DNA from: Druceiella hillmani
Taxonomy: Eukaryota; Arthropoda; Insecta; Lepidoptera; Hepialidae
NCBI GenBank assembly: GCA_039881145.1
Contig: JAYKKI010000090.1
Location: 7,661,501-7,725,500 of the forward strand
Reading direction: 5' to 3'
DNA length: 64,000 bases
This document shows positions 24,186-36,994 of the stretch, piece after piece. Under the pieces are notes generated by a model that was given only the letters and a program-made list of their open reading frames with translations, was not told the origin of the DNA and made no database searches. Each line of letters begins with the position of its first letter. The first letter of the stretch is position 1. Made by a program: the position numbers and the translations under genes.

Positions 24186-26639
24186 ATTATAGGTTGTAAT
24201 GTGACGTATCTCCAATTTTCGGCACGTGACATGGAAGTTTATACAACTTTCTATTCTGTAGCAGATACATGTGAATAGAATGCAGTCATGTGGCTACTTT
24301 ATGAAGCAAGTTGTGCGTCAAAAGTGGAGATACAAAAAATACATCTTTTACCGATAATCTGATGAAGCCTTAGAAGATGTAAAATTTTGAAGTGGAAAAG
24401 CAACATTATGGTTCAGCTCTATATTATCTGGAAAATCCGTAAGATGCTAACTATGCTCAGAATCAACAGCAATGTAAAATCTGTCCTTTTTTATCAATAT
24501 AAATCTTTAAACGGTTCAACTATGATCTTCACTTATAAACATGATCATATTTTCCGATTTATTACAAGATAGTAGAAAGAGGAGACAAGTTGGAAGTCAG
24601 GGTTTCACTTGAGCTCAAGAGAATCATATTTCAGCCCCATGTTTACTACCTGCAGTAGACTCCGTAGTAACGGTATATTATCCAACAGATTACATTATTA
24701 TGCTATGAATGTGAATCAGCCCTGCCTCTTACTTATATTCTCATGGGACTATGATTATTTTGAAGGATTGGCTGTAAAATATTGATGTTGTTGCCACGTG
24801 AATAATTTGCATGTTAATTATCTTCATATATTTATTAGACTATATTTGGTCCCTAATAATTCATATTTAATCATTTATTTATACGATAAATATTGGTATA
24901 AACTTACAAAATCGTATTGGTATTTACTTAGTTCATTTTTGTGTTCACAATAGTTCCAACAGATATTAAACCGATTACTGTAAAAAATGTACCATACGAT
25001 GTATTTTTATTGCTAAAGTACTCGTAATTTTAATGGTATGGAATTTAAAAAAACGGAGGTGAATGGAGTCCTTATATTTTATTCAACTCTCACAATATAA
25101 ATTTTGAAAAAATCTCTCATCAGAAAAATCGGCTGAGAGTATTTGGAACCAGAATTTCAATAGGTATATCAATATTAGGATTCCAAAAATTACATCACGA
25201 TGATAAGAATCGCTTTGGAAATACGACTACATAAAATATTGCAAAAGGATAAAAAAATAATTAATTATAATAATTATAATGTAATGTGTTTCAATTATAT
25301 ATATTCCAATACAATAACTGATCTGAAACTAAAGGTCATGAAAGTCCTACTCTACTAGGCTGTGGTGGCCGCCGCTTACCGCCACCGAATTGAAATTTCA
25401 CGTCTCTAAACATTCGGTGGTTCGTTGACTATTTTTAATGTGATATTTAAAAGGGTGTCGCTCTATTGCAACTTATGTTATACAATGACAAAAGTATTTT
25501 TTAATTTATTTTTTGTATCGTATATCGGTAAATCAATTGTATTTCAACCACCTTACTGAATATTCTGTGCCTTTAATGGAATGGTTGAATTTCTGTTACT
25601 ATAAAGGAATATTTATTTTCACACTTATTACTAGTATCTATAAGAAAAGCATAATTTTTAATATGCCATTCTTATTTAATAAATTTATTAAATTTAGGTG
25701 GATTAAAATAATTCCAGAAAATATGGTAACTAAATTTCCTATGGAAATCATTAAGGTCTACTTGCTAATTTCTGGGTTAGGGATAAGCGTTAAAGTTACA
25801 ATAAGCGTTAAAGACTTAATTCCACATAACCATTTAATTCACAAACATACGTCCCATATTTAATTATTATTTCAAGTAAAGTTTTAGTAAAGTTTTTGAT
25901 TGCGCTCAAAAGGACATTTTCAATGACATCACAATGACGCGCACGCATCACAACTTGATCAGATCGGCGAGAATTAAGTCAAAGATTTTTACTTATTCGT
26001 ATCATACAATTATTTTTTCCTGCAATTTTGTTATAATTTTTCTTAATCTGAAATAGTCATTGACGCTTACTCGCTCACATGCATTCATACCCATAAACGG
26101 AGAATCCGTTTACTTGGTATTTACAGTCTGGTGAAATGAGATATAATTGAAAATGTTGACAATAATTTATATCGTTATGAACATATTACAATTTTAAATA
26201 TATATATTTTTTATCCGGGCTTTCTATTTTCACTATTACTCTTTCCTCGACGTCTGAATTCCCATAACTAAACAATTGAAAGCAAAATCATTTATTTTGC
26301 TACCAAATATTCACTACCAGTAATTAAATAAATATTCCTGAATAGTGATAAAAATTATTTGTAATAATACGCAAAGTTATGTGAGCAGAATTTAAACTTA
26401 ACGTACATGTATCCCGCACTTAAGTATCTGCAATCCTAATGGCACGTACTCTCCTCTAGCGCCTTTGGTCACCCATAAGACGATTACATTTCAATTTGAA
26501 TTTTTTTTTCTTTTAAGGTAAATGTTAAATCTTTTTCTTACATTACAATTTTAAATTATAATGACTTTATATATCTCATGTCCAAATTTATATTTTTTTG
26601 TATAGTTCTTACGAAAGCGACTGCAAAAATATAGACAAC
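24186..26639. other. AT-rich non-coding DNA
   Basis: No supported gene. The longest frame (25513-25863, 116 codons, plus) is hydrophobic and Ile/Phe/Lys-rich, with no domain or recognisable membrane topology, and is taken as chance. A short CG-richer patch is at 25365-25390. Confidence 0.5.
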
Positions 26640-26644
26640 GGAAC

Positions 26645-27505
26645 TCTTCACGCATATACACACCACGCATACACACACAAATGCACACACGCGCATACAC
26701 ACGCACACACGCACACACGCACGCAGACGCACACACGCACGCAGACGCTCACACGCACACGAGCACATACACGCAAATACTCAAACACAAGTACATACGC
26801 ACACATGCACGCACAAACTGGCACGTGCACGCACAAACGCACACACGCACATGTACAAGCACGCTCGTATATACGCACACACGCACGCCTACACACGCCC
26901 GCACGCACGCATTCACGCTCGCTCACGCGCGCACACGCGTTCATAACATGCGCACAAACACGCACACACTCACGCACACACGCACACATACACACAAACG
27001 CACACACGCACACAGGCACATAAGCACACTCGAACGAACACACGTACACATGCAACTGCGCACACATGTACACACACACACACACACGCACACACTCACG
27101 AACGCATACAGGCACAAACGCGCACACGTGCACACTGGCACTCACATGCACACACACGCACATACGAACACTCGCACACACGCACGCACACGCATGCACC
27201 CTCACGCACACATATGCACACGCACGCATACACAAGTACACGCACATGCATGCGAGCGCGCACCCACGCACGCAAACATGCACACGCACGCACGCACACG
27301 CACGCACGCACGAAAATATTCCGCGCGCACACATGCGCACACATACACGCACGTTCTCCCGCAGGCACCCACGCACGCACACGCGCTCTCACGCGCTCAC
27401 GCAAACGCATACGCACAAGCACAAGCACACGCACACGTACAGGTACAAGCACACACACACACACACGCGCACGCACACGCTAACGCACGCCCACATACAC
27501 AAATT
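26645..27505 (+). repeat. ~860-bp imperfect AC/ACGC repeat
   Basis: Plus strand is built of A, C and G with very little T: mixtures of CACA, CACG and GCAC. Its purine-pyrimidine alternation would favour Z-DNA. Long frames on both strands (up to 282 codons, Thr/His/Arg or Cys/Val/Arg repeats) are by-products of the missing T and are not genes. The units are too irregular for a simple satellite; it looks like an old, expanded dinucleotide tract. Confidence 0.95.
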
Positions 27506-27714
27506 GCTTTCGATTTTTTTTATTTTTGAAATATTTTTCTTATATTTTTAAATCTAAATTCTTAAAAATAGAAAGTGCCCTATTTCTTTTTGCCGTTCCA
27601 CACGCTAATTCAACTTCGTTTTCCAAGTTATATTAAAAACAAATATCATCCTACAAATTAAAAATGAGTGGCTAACAAATTTACTCTCCTCAAAGCAGTA
27701 GTATATACTGTTTT

Positions 27715-28565
27715 TACCACGTGAGCCGCTTCATAATGTCACTCACACAACCCATATTTTGTCTGAAAGTCTCGCAACATGACATGCCTGTTTCTATTTC
27801 AGTTTTAGGGCATAGCTCAAACCATTAGTGGCTTCTGTTATTATTTTTGTATTCGTTAGGCGTATTTTGCCTGTTTTCTCCATGCTGAGCATACTACGCT
27901 CTATTCCTCTTGATGTCTCTAGTCATATTTTTTTTGGTTGTGAATTTCCATGTCTGGTAGCTTGTGTCAGGCATGATATTAAACTGAAGTTCATAATTTT
28001 TATTTTAACATTTATTGGTACGTGGTTTTTCAATATTTCTTTTTAGCTCCATTATTTATTCCACTTTTGTTGTATCCTTCTTTCTATATATCGTTCCGTA
28101 TTTTCTCTATCAAAAGTAATCCTTTTGCCTAGGTAAATAAAATGTATATTTCAGCGGCGCCTTATTAACTTTTATTGGTCTTTCTTATTATTATTATTAC
28201 TATTATTTTTATTATATACTTATTATTCTTATTAATGAATACACTTCTTTGGTACAGATGTTTATGTAATTTCTTCGAACCTTTTATCCAAGATTGATTT
28301 ACACTGAGTTCTTTGTAGGCTTCTTTTGTCCTTCTGGGTTGCTGTTTATTTATATATTTATTGACTAGCTCATAAAATTCTAGTTTTTTGTACATATCTT
28401 TGTCTTTGTAAAAACGCTATTATACGCGCTGATAGTTTTCTGTGAGGTTTATGTTCGTAGTTCTTCTCACGATAACATCATAAACATTGGTTATTTGCGT
28501 TTATTATTAAATCGAGATAGGTTCGTACGGAAGTGATCTCCCGCTGAATGTGTGGTTTTCACATA
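27715..28565 (-). pseudogene. LINE pol relic with internal deletion (RTE-like)
   Basis: Read on the minus strand, 28560-28495 gives VKTTHSAGDHFRTNLSRF, matching the endonuclease end around the conserved SDHR. Then 28395-28200 gives YKKLEFYELVNKYINKQQP and TKEAYKELSVNQSWIKGSKK, the linker before the reverse transcriptase. From about 28110 to 27715 comes IERRIQQKWNK, IERSMLSMEKTGKIRLTNTK and CHVARLSDKI, the C-terminal tail of insect LINEs (compare the usual MERSMLGI, RIRN and WAGHVAR). The reverse transcriptase core that should lie between is gone. Many stops and frameshifts. Clade assignment is from memory of the tail; a related clade is possible. Confidence 0.7.
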
Positions 28566-29109
28566 AAGATTCCAGATTTCCTTTCTTTTTTTTCCTCTTA
28601 ACTTTTCATTGGGCTTTTTTGGTTACTGAAAATTTGGCCCTGTTCATCTTATTTGATAATTGTGATTAAAAATATAATATATTTATTGGTTTAAATATTT
28701 GTTGTACATATATTTATGTAACTTAAATTATAAATGTTATGTTTATACTTAAGAAAAAATCGGATATTTAAGATGACATTTTTCCAATAATATAATTTAT
28801 AAATACAACTCTTACATAAAAAAAAACTTATTATAATACCAAAAAAATTCCTATCATACTTTTTCCCGATTTAGGACGGACAGTTATAAATGGTTAACTT
28901 ACTAAAGAAGTTGCGGGTAGCCCAATCTCTACCAGAAAAACACTAAATCACACTTGGTAAACCTTCCTCACATATCATTAATATGTTTTGTATTTACTCT
29001 AGTTTATTAACAAACAACACTTTATTTTCTAATTATATTCGTAACAATAATGCAACTAAATATTAGGATATAGAATATTAAATTAGTACAATATAATCAC
29101 AAAAAATTA
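28566..29109. other. AT-rich non-coding DNA
   Basis: Nothing recognised. Confidence 0.5.
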
Positions 29110-29440
29110 CACGATACAGTGCAAAAATGACATCACAATGAAACTAAAACATAATATACACAGTAACTCAAATATAAAAAAAATAAATTAATATTTCGCG
29201 GAAAAAAAATATACCAAATAAAACAATTAAATCATAATCAACTTAAAAGATTAAATACGCAATGATATACGAGAAATGAAATACACTAATACTTTACAAA
29301 AAAATATACACTTTAGAGCAAAAAATACATCACAGTGAACCTTAAATATGAAATACAAATTTATATGTAAAAATAAAGGCAAATTACAATAATATTTCAC
29401 AGGAAAAATATGTCATAACAATTGCATCACAATGAACTTT
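29110..29440 (+). repeat. degenerate ~198-bp direct repeat
   Basis: GCAAAAATGACATCACAATG near 29120 recurs as a diverged form near 29319, and ATATTTCGCGGAAAAA near 29195 recurs as ATATTTCACAGGAAAAA near 29392. A third TGCATCACAATGAAC is near 29420. The spacing of the two landmarks agrees, so this is a real but old duplication. Confidence 0.6.
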
Positions 29441-30844
29441 CTCTTAGATACTGATAATCGCATCTATAATTATAAGAATTATCTAAATCTGAAGTTGCAG
29501 AACTTGAAGTCGATTTTTCAATATCAGTTATAAATATGTCTATATGTAATAGACAGGTTATAGAATAAAGAAAATATGTGATAGACATTTAATAATGTTA
29601 CACATTTTGAATAAATTTAAGTGGTAATTAAATCATAACCAATATTGTAGAAACGTATGTTGTTACTTGTATACTTCCAATGAAATGCTGTAAAACTTTG
29701 AAAGTGAAACTAATCATTTAATAAATATTTATTTGAAAAAATATATTGCTTGGGCGTTCAAGAATTTTGATGAACTTAGTTATTCTTTTAAAAGTCCTTG
29801 TCAATTGTTTTGTCATCAAATCAAAAGAATATTTTACAATTGTTGTATATAAAACGTAGATATTGAAGGTCATAATAATCTTCTTTTACCTTCTTTTATT
29901 TTATATAAGAAGGAGTCCAAGTTTAAATTTGTTTCTAAAAATATAACGTATTAGAGCAATAATAGTATTCGAACGGGAAATTTAAATATTCACCTAAGGA
30001 ATTGGCAACTACTAAAAGAGTAAGAACTTAAACTAAAAAGATGTAAAAGTTTTGATAAGCAGCGCAAAGCGCCTCGAGTATTCCGACACATTGTAGTTAA
30101 ACTTGATATACTGTGGGCAATAAAAGTTAATGCGGGTGGAAACTTTAACCTAAAGAAAACTTCAACTTAGTAAGTTTACCTCATTGCGATGGTAGAAAAA
30201 CAAAGAAAGCAAAAGGAAAAAGAATCATTTTTAATTTAAATTTTATTTTAAGAACTAATATTTCAAATTTATGTTGCAAACTCCATCGTATCCAAATAAT
30301 CCACTATATGCTTCAATTCATTTAATTGCAATGCGTGTTGTTGTTGGTCACATTTAGTCAGATAAAAATGGAACCATTTACAAATTAAGATTTTTTAAAT
30401 GAGGCTACATTTCTTTTGCATATTAAAGTCTTTTCATATTAAAATCATATTAAAATCTTTATTCAATATTTCCTATTTCAATTCTGTAGATCACAGCAAC
30501 GACAATCGACTATGAAATCGAAACATATTGTTTCCATTTTCTTCATAAATCCACACACTGTTTGGACCTAAGTTCAAATCAACATTAAATCGTCCCTTCT
30601 TAAAGAACTATGGGAATTGAAATGAATTAACATGTCAAATAACGCATGAAAACTAAAAATCTATTATCTGCCAAAAGCTATGCCTACATTATCCGTCAAA
30701 GTAATGAAATAATTTATTCAAAAAATAAAACTACAAAATTTCAGTTATAGATGGGGCATGGCAGCCCCAACAAATGTTTCTGGGTTTGTAATTATATTAA
30801 TAGGTTCTTACTTCCTTTTAGTCGAAGGTTGTCAAAAAAATATT
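29441..30844. other. AT-rich non-coding DNA
   Basis: No supported gene. A slightly mixed patch is at 30055-30160. Confidence 0.5.
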
Positions 30845-31800
30845 TAATCGTTTTTCAATTACAACGACTACATCCGTTGTGAGTTTCTTTTTTAAAAATT
30901 TTTAGTTTTGCCTTTTATTTTTACTTTTTTGATTAAAATGTTTACACCTACCGTGGACTTAAACAAAATTTTCATTTTCCTTTTCATTTTTAGTCTTAAT
31001 AACTAAGTTTCTAAAAAAACATTTACCAAAGGGCAAGCTTATGTGACTGTCAGTAAAGTACGATCTTTAGGCGGCGTAATAATAACTAATCTAAATAAAA
31101 GAAAACTCTTTAATTATCTACACAATAGCATAGCATTGAATGAGAGTTTAGAGCAATTATAGATTAGCAGAATAGAGGTCTAGAGAAACATGTTACGTGG
31201 ATCAAATATCGCTGAAGCCAAAGAAAGGCCATAAAGTAGTTAATCTAGGTCAATCAGAAATATTTATTGCAACGTCCCTTGACGGGTTAACAATATACAA
31301 TCTGACTAATAATCTTTGCCGTTCATCATCATAAACTTCAATCATAATTTTTGTACCAAAAATCGTATCTAAATCGGTCAAACGGTTTTGTACAAAAATT
31401 GGAACATTCATTCGCAACAAAATGTTGTAACAATCCTTGGCGAGCTAACACTATAATACCCATCAAGAACCATCCCAACTAGACTAGCTAACAAACTCAT
31501 CGTCGATTAGTTTCAAATATTTGCAGGACACCGTGTCTAAATCGGTTAAACCATTTTGAAGATAAATAGAAACATTCATGTGAACAAAATGTTTACTGCA
31601 GCGCCCCCTAGAAAGTAATCACCGTAATACCTATCTAGGAACCATTGCCCATGAATCACAAAAAAATTACACAAAACTGTATCTAAATCGGTCAAACCGT
31701 TTTGGAGATAAATGGGAACATTGGATTGCACATAAACAAACAAACAAACAACCTCTCACCCTAAACTTATGTACCTCCTCCGTTCCGTCGTGGGTAATAA
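30845..31800 (+). mobile_element. Helitron-type relic A: helicase C-terminus and three-unit tail
   Basis: The frame at 31020-31113 reads TFTKGQAYVTVSKVRSLGG followed by VIITNLNKRKLFN, the C-terminal motif of Pif1-type helicases (usual form GQAYVALSRV.SLEGL). In insects, degenerate dispersed copies of this motif come from Helitron RepHel proteins. Stops occur soon after (near 31159). Downstream lie three diverged units (starting near 31264, 31425 and 31593), each with CCCT.G..A and CTAAATCGGT.AAACC.TTTTG. It ends near CTCCGTTCCGTCGTGGGTAA (31778-31797). Homologous throughout to 58915-59760. No Rep domain or ends found. Confidence 0.65.
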
Positions 31801-32484
31801 AACCATTTTAAATTAATAATATCCGCGCCAACTTAAGTGAACGTGTTGCAATGACACAATGCACTTGCGATATTCGCCCATCACTCATCATTCCCTGTCC
31901 TTGAGCTAAAACTTCATGCCGAACGTTATAGAGCGTGTTTTTCTTCTCTTCTTTTTCAAAAACATTTTAATTATCACTATTGATCAAAGTTTAAAATTTA
32001 TAAGGAATTTTTTGTCCAAGTGGAACGCTTTCAATAACTGCGGCTTTTACTTTTATAAGGGTTAATACACCGATTTAAGCTTCACATTAATTGATTTTCT
32101 ATTAATAAACTAAAACTCATCACACATAATACAGTAACTATGACTTACCCGTAAACAAAATATATATGTGTTCCAAACTTTTCTGTAGACTTTTTAATGT
32201 GTTGGACATAATGTTAGTATTATGTAATAGTTAAAATAGTGTTCATTACGAAAGTACGACTACACTGACATTATTATTTATATTTCAATAATTATACAAC
32301 ATAAATGCATACTATGCAGCTTATCCCCATTTCATAAATATTGGCTGTTTCTTTTAGAAAGCTAATAGAAGAAATGAAGAAATTTAGCAAGTTAATCAGA
32401 TTACTAGTTTCTTCGTAAATCTTTAAAAAACAAATGAAAAGACTTTTGATGTGAAACATCTATAGGCGCAGGTATAAACCGGAT
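31801..32484. other. AT-rich non-coding DNA
   Basis: Nothing recognised. Confidence 0.5.
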
Positions 32485-32610
32485 CGTTGGCGTGGCGACG
32501 CTTGCCGTGGCGAAAGGTCGCCTCGCTATACTAAGGTACAGTCTATATGTAGTAGAGTGTACGGTATGGCTACGTGTCGCCATGCGCAACCGACTACGCA
32601 ACCCCCTCCT
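32485..32610. repeat. GC-rich imperfect hairpin
   Basis: Inner arms GTACAGTCTA (32535-32544) and TAGAGTGTAC (32553-32562) pair 9 of 10 around an 8-base loop. Pairing continues with gaps outward, including TGGCGA against TCGCCA (32508-32513 with 32577-32582) and further GCTTGC/GCGCAA-type pairing. Arms are about 55-60 bases. It is the most GC-rich short stretch in its neighbourhood. May be a miniature transposon or an RNA hairpin. It also opens a 147-codon frame (32492-32935) that I do not accept as a gene. Confidence 0.65.
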
Positions 32611-35600
32611 TACTCACTTCGACGCTCTTGTTTACTACGGTACACATAAGCTGTGCTTTATTATTTTTGTATTAATTGTAAATAAATGTTTATTAAATAA
32701 AGTCACCATTTTCTGTAAGAAATTCATAATACTTTATTTTTTCATTATGCTATATTTAGTTCCTGTAATAATCTTGTCTTTTATGCATATTACTTGTACG
32801 AACACGATGTTTCACATCTGCCAGGCGTCCCGTGACGGCTCATTGTTTTTTTTATTTGGTAATATTGGTGTGATTAATAAGCTTGTTGTACATTCCGCTC
32901 TTATTAGAAAACGACATTTAAATAAAACGACATAGTCGATGGAAAAAAGGAAATTTTTCACGACCTATGTAAAAATAGGATTTTATAAATGAAAAGCCAT
33001 GCAAACAGCATTCTAACTAATGGAAGTCTAAAAGATCATGCTTACCGCTTTATTTGAATAGATAAAGGTTAGTGAAATAAAATGGAGAAGCGTCCTTGGC
33101 GGCTTAATTTGATACACGAATATTTGTTAATGGGATGAATGCTTAATGGTCATTGATCACAGGAACTTTGGTTGAATGGAACTCCTTTAACTACAGTGTT
33201 AAATACTTTATAACATTCGTAGCAATATACCAAATGTATACAATTTTTACATCACAAGTAAAATGTCATTATTAGTTGAGTAGTTTCATTTGCATAATCT
33301 CATCCACCACCATTGTCATCTGTCGATAAGTGTTATTTTCTCTCTCCCAAGTGAACTGGATTCCCTTGAGTCATTTACTTCTAAAAAAAAATTAAATCGG
33401 TACACGGATATCAAGGACATACATTTACATAGGTAATAAAAAAATGAGTGTGAAAATCAAAATGAGAAACTTTTACAAATCAGGTCAAAATATACTTTTT
33501 TATAAAAATGCATAAATATAAATGATATTGCATTGCAGTGTAACAAAATTATATAATAAAACCATATCTATTTTAATATCTGAAAGTATATTCTATACAA
33601 ATTATAAAATATTTCATTAATTGCTTTGAATGAACTTAAAAGTTTGTGGTCAAGTAAATTTAATGATTATAATAAAACAAACCCGGACTGAAATTAACAG
33701 AAACTGTATGTACGATAGCATCACGTAAATTATCAACCTTTCTACTGAGGGAGTATCACATGTGATAATAGCAACACTTCCTGACAATAACAGCAACACT
33801 TTCTGAGAATAACAGCCAGAATATGGGAAATCGCGTCCAGGAAAATACAGAAAGAAACATATAATTATTATTTCTTGTAATATATCATCTACGCACAAAG
33901 TCGAAAGGGTTAATATGAAGGTTTAAATATCCGTCAGAGAATTCACCTTTCTTTATGTGTTTTACTATTACACACGTTTTATATTGCCATGATAATTAAG
34001 AAATTATCTAACTAAAATTAACTATTGAATACTTAAGTAAAATATATGCCTGTTGTTATAAACGAAAATATATTTTACATTTCATAGCCCAAGAACTTTT
34101 GATGAAATTTTCCATATAGATGACACATGTCCTAGATTAAACAACGTGTCAGCTCCGACTCGCGACCGGAGTTTACTCCTTAAGTACTGTTGTCTTGAAA
34201 TCTATAAAACAGGTAACACTTTATATAAATATAAATGTCAATATTATTAAATTCAAATAGAAAACTCTTCATCAAAATGGCTGACAATATAAATATTTTC
34301 AAGTAAAACACAAATGATCAAGACAAAAGTTATACAACAAACTCGAAAACATTTTGTAACGTCAGGCTGAGAAGTTAAAATTAAAAGCATCTTTTCAATT
34401 TTGAGGTTAGAAGACACTAAATATTCACACAATGCCATTTAATAATTCAATCTTGATATACGGGAACGATAGTAAACTATGTGTGTCTCACTTCTTCATT
34501 GCAATTACGCCATAAGAAAATGCCAATATGTGCGTTACACTCCATCATTGCGATTACACCAAGCTATGGTTTTGCTGAATCACTATTTAATTCAACTATA
34601 ATAATTTAAAATCGAGCAATTAGTAAACATTCTAGAGCTAAACAAATAATTTTGAATTACCTTTAATTTTTAAAGTCTTTTTCTGTAGGTGTTCGTATTG
34701 TATCTGCCTTAATCGATTATAAATATTATATGATGTATGGAAGAAGAATGGAAGTGTAGATTATTGAAAAGAAGATGGATAAACCTATATTAAATATATG
34801 TCTTAAGAATCTGTACAAAATTATATACCTACTGTGAAAATAACATTAGAATAAAGTCCTCCTGTGTCGTGTAGAGGTTAATATAAAAATATACATGTAA
34901 ATAATAGTTGGGATATTTGCAAAGTAACCAAATTTTCCTTATAAATATAACTTATTCGATAATTGAAAACCAAATAATTTTACTAATGAGTAAGATACAA
35001 CCTCGGGTGAAATATTTTTATTATTTTGAAAACTAACATTGTTAAAAATTATGTCATCTAGTATGGGTTCTTGGCTACGTCAACAGCTTACCGCCGGCTA
35101 CACACAATTATATATACAGTATCATGTTTATGCGCTAGATGTGGCTTTCTTGTTGTATTTGATATTTTTCAATTTTCTCAATTATTTGAGTTTAATAGAT
35201 GACTATTAAACTCCAAAATACATGGTTTTTTACAAATTTTAGGAAATTAATTTTATAACCGTTTAACGGAAAATTTTCGTCAAGACTAGAAACGCCCTGA
35301 ACTTCGTAAGATCAGAACCTATACTTACTGTTTTTTAACACTCCAAACTTCGTATGCTCTGAATTACGATTTTACTTCTCATTAAACTACATACCGGGCG
35401 CTGTATAAGAAAATGTATACTTAAGTAATAAACTCCAAAAATAGACCACTTTTAACTACGCTGTTATTTAAGGTAAACGCTGTTTATTAATTATGCCCGC
35501 GCAAGAAAAGTACTAAATGTGTTGTTAATTTAATTTTGAAAAATAGCGGAATATATTCCATTTAACGTGCCAAATTCCTGTCTTAATTATCGCACAGCAT

Positions 35601-36949
35601 TTCAGTCCATACCGACAATCATAACGCTCGCTCGGCCTGCCGCCCTGCATCACAAAGATATTAAAAATCTGGTCTGGCAAATTATATTTGATATAATGCT
35701 TACCTAGTAACTACATAACCGGCCTGGTTGAGAGGTATACTTATTTGTTTCTTAAAATAAGGTTTTCACATTTCGAAATATCTCACACGCGAAACGGCGG
35801 GCAAAAGTTGGTTTACATTTAAAATATTTGTAATATTTTAAGAGTTAAAAATTTATTGCAAAGTTTTCTTGATATTGATTTATATTCAAATGACCATATT
35901 TGCATATTTCCGAATATAATGAAATAAGTAAAATTCAAATAAAAAGTATGAAAAAATACATAAGGAACGAATTTAGAAAGCTGGTTATTAATTTTCTTTA
36001 CAGAATTTTGTAAATAAATTGGCGACTGTAACCGTCATTAAATAAATTTAAAAAATACACGTCAGTGATCGCAAATTATATTCACTCATCAAAACCAATG
36101 AATATATCAGGACAGCCAAATATCGATGTATATAAATATATACATATTGAGGGATAAAACTGAATAAATATTGTTGTAATTTTCTGAATTAATATCACCT
36201 TTTTGAGGAAAAAGCAGATCAAAATTTTCTTTGAAAAATGTTTAAAAAAGTTTCTTATATTTTTTCCATAAAGTTAACTTTTTCAAAGATACAGATTTTG
36301 AAAGTTGTGGGTTGCCAAAAATGGGATTAAGATATGAAATAAGCAAGAAATTTAAGTTGCAGGGAATAAGTTTTTCTACAAATCCACATTTATTTCGATA
36401 TTCACGTTTGATAAAACAGCATTTGACAAATATTAATAGTCAAATTTCTTATGATTGTCACGCAAGCTACCACTTCTACGGGGTATAACATGCATTAAAC
36501 AAAATTGTAGCTCTTGCTAAAAATGGAAAAAGGTTACTTTCAAATACAAATAAAACGATCAAAAAATCAAGGATTTGGTAGTTAATAAAATATGCTCGCT
36601 TTTCTGCTTGACCGTAGAGAGCAAAGTGCATTTCTTTCGTAATATGGCACGAGATATTTTCCGCTTGTATTTTATAACTGCAACAAAGGCCTCATTTTAT
36701 GATGCAATCGAAGAAAAAATTACCTCCTCTATTCTATAACTTACCAAAATTACCCAGGTTAATCCTATTTCAAAGTAACGTTAGAGATTTGTGAAAACAA
36801 TCATACTGACCAATATGACGAATTCCATCTCGTTGCTCTTTTTAATAAACCATGAGATGCGAAGAGGGAATGAAAAAAAATAATAGACTATGTTTATTCT
36901 CTAGACAAATGAGTAACGGGTGTGAAATTTAAATTACATCGTACATACG

Positions 36950-36953
<4 letters not shown>
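32611..36953. other. AT-rich non-coding, with one candidate regulatory patch
   Basis: No supported gene. A 30-bp unit with AGCAACACTT.CTGA.AATAAC is duplicated at about 33765-33817. The patch 35480-35740 stands out by composition and is listed separately. Two AATAAA strings at 32678-32702 follow the hairpin but belong to no gene I can define. Confidence 0.5.
35480..35740. promoter_or_regulatory. mixed-composition patch, candidate conserved element
   Basis: Contains TTATTAATTATGC (35484-35496), CTTAATTATCGC (35581-35592), ACAATCATAACGCTCGCTCGG-type sequence and CAAAGATATTAAAAATC. All frames have stops. Looks like enhancer-type non-coding DNA; this is inference from composition and AT-hook/homeodomain-type motifs only. 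Confidence 0.28.

Positions 36954-36991
<38 letters not shown>
36954..36991. repeat. (TA)n microsatellite
   Basis: About 38 bp of TA, followed by a looser TATATA-rich stretch to 37030. Confidence 0.97.

Positions 36992-36994
<3 letters not shown>

Noticed and set aside
25513..25863. 116-codon plus-strand frame
   Set aside because: Ile/Phe/Lys/Asn composition of AT-rich chance ORFs, no domain, no neighbouring exon or splice evidence.
26648..27529. Overlapping long frames (up to 282 codons) rich in Thr/His/Arg or Cys/Val/Arg
   Set aside because: They come from the T-poor AC/GC repeat, exist in several frames on both strands at once, and have no domain.
32492..32935. 147-codon plus-strand frame
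   Set aside because: First third is the GC-rich hairpin and the rest is AT-rich DNA; no recognisable protein feature joins them.
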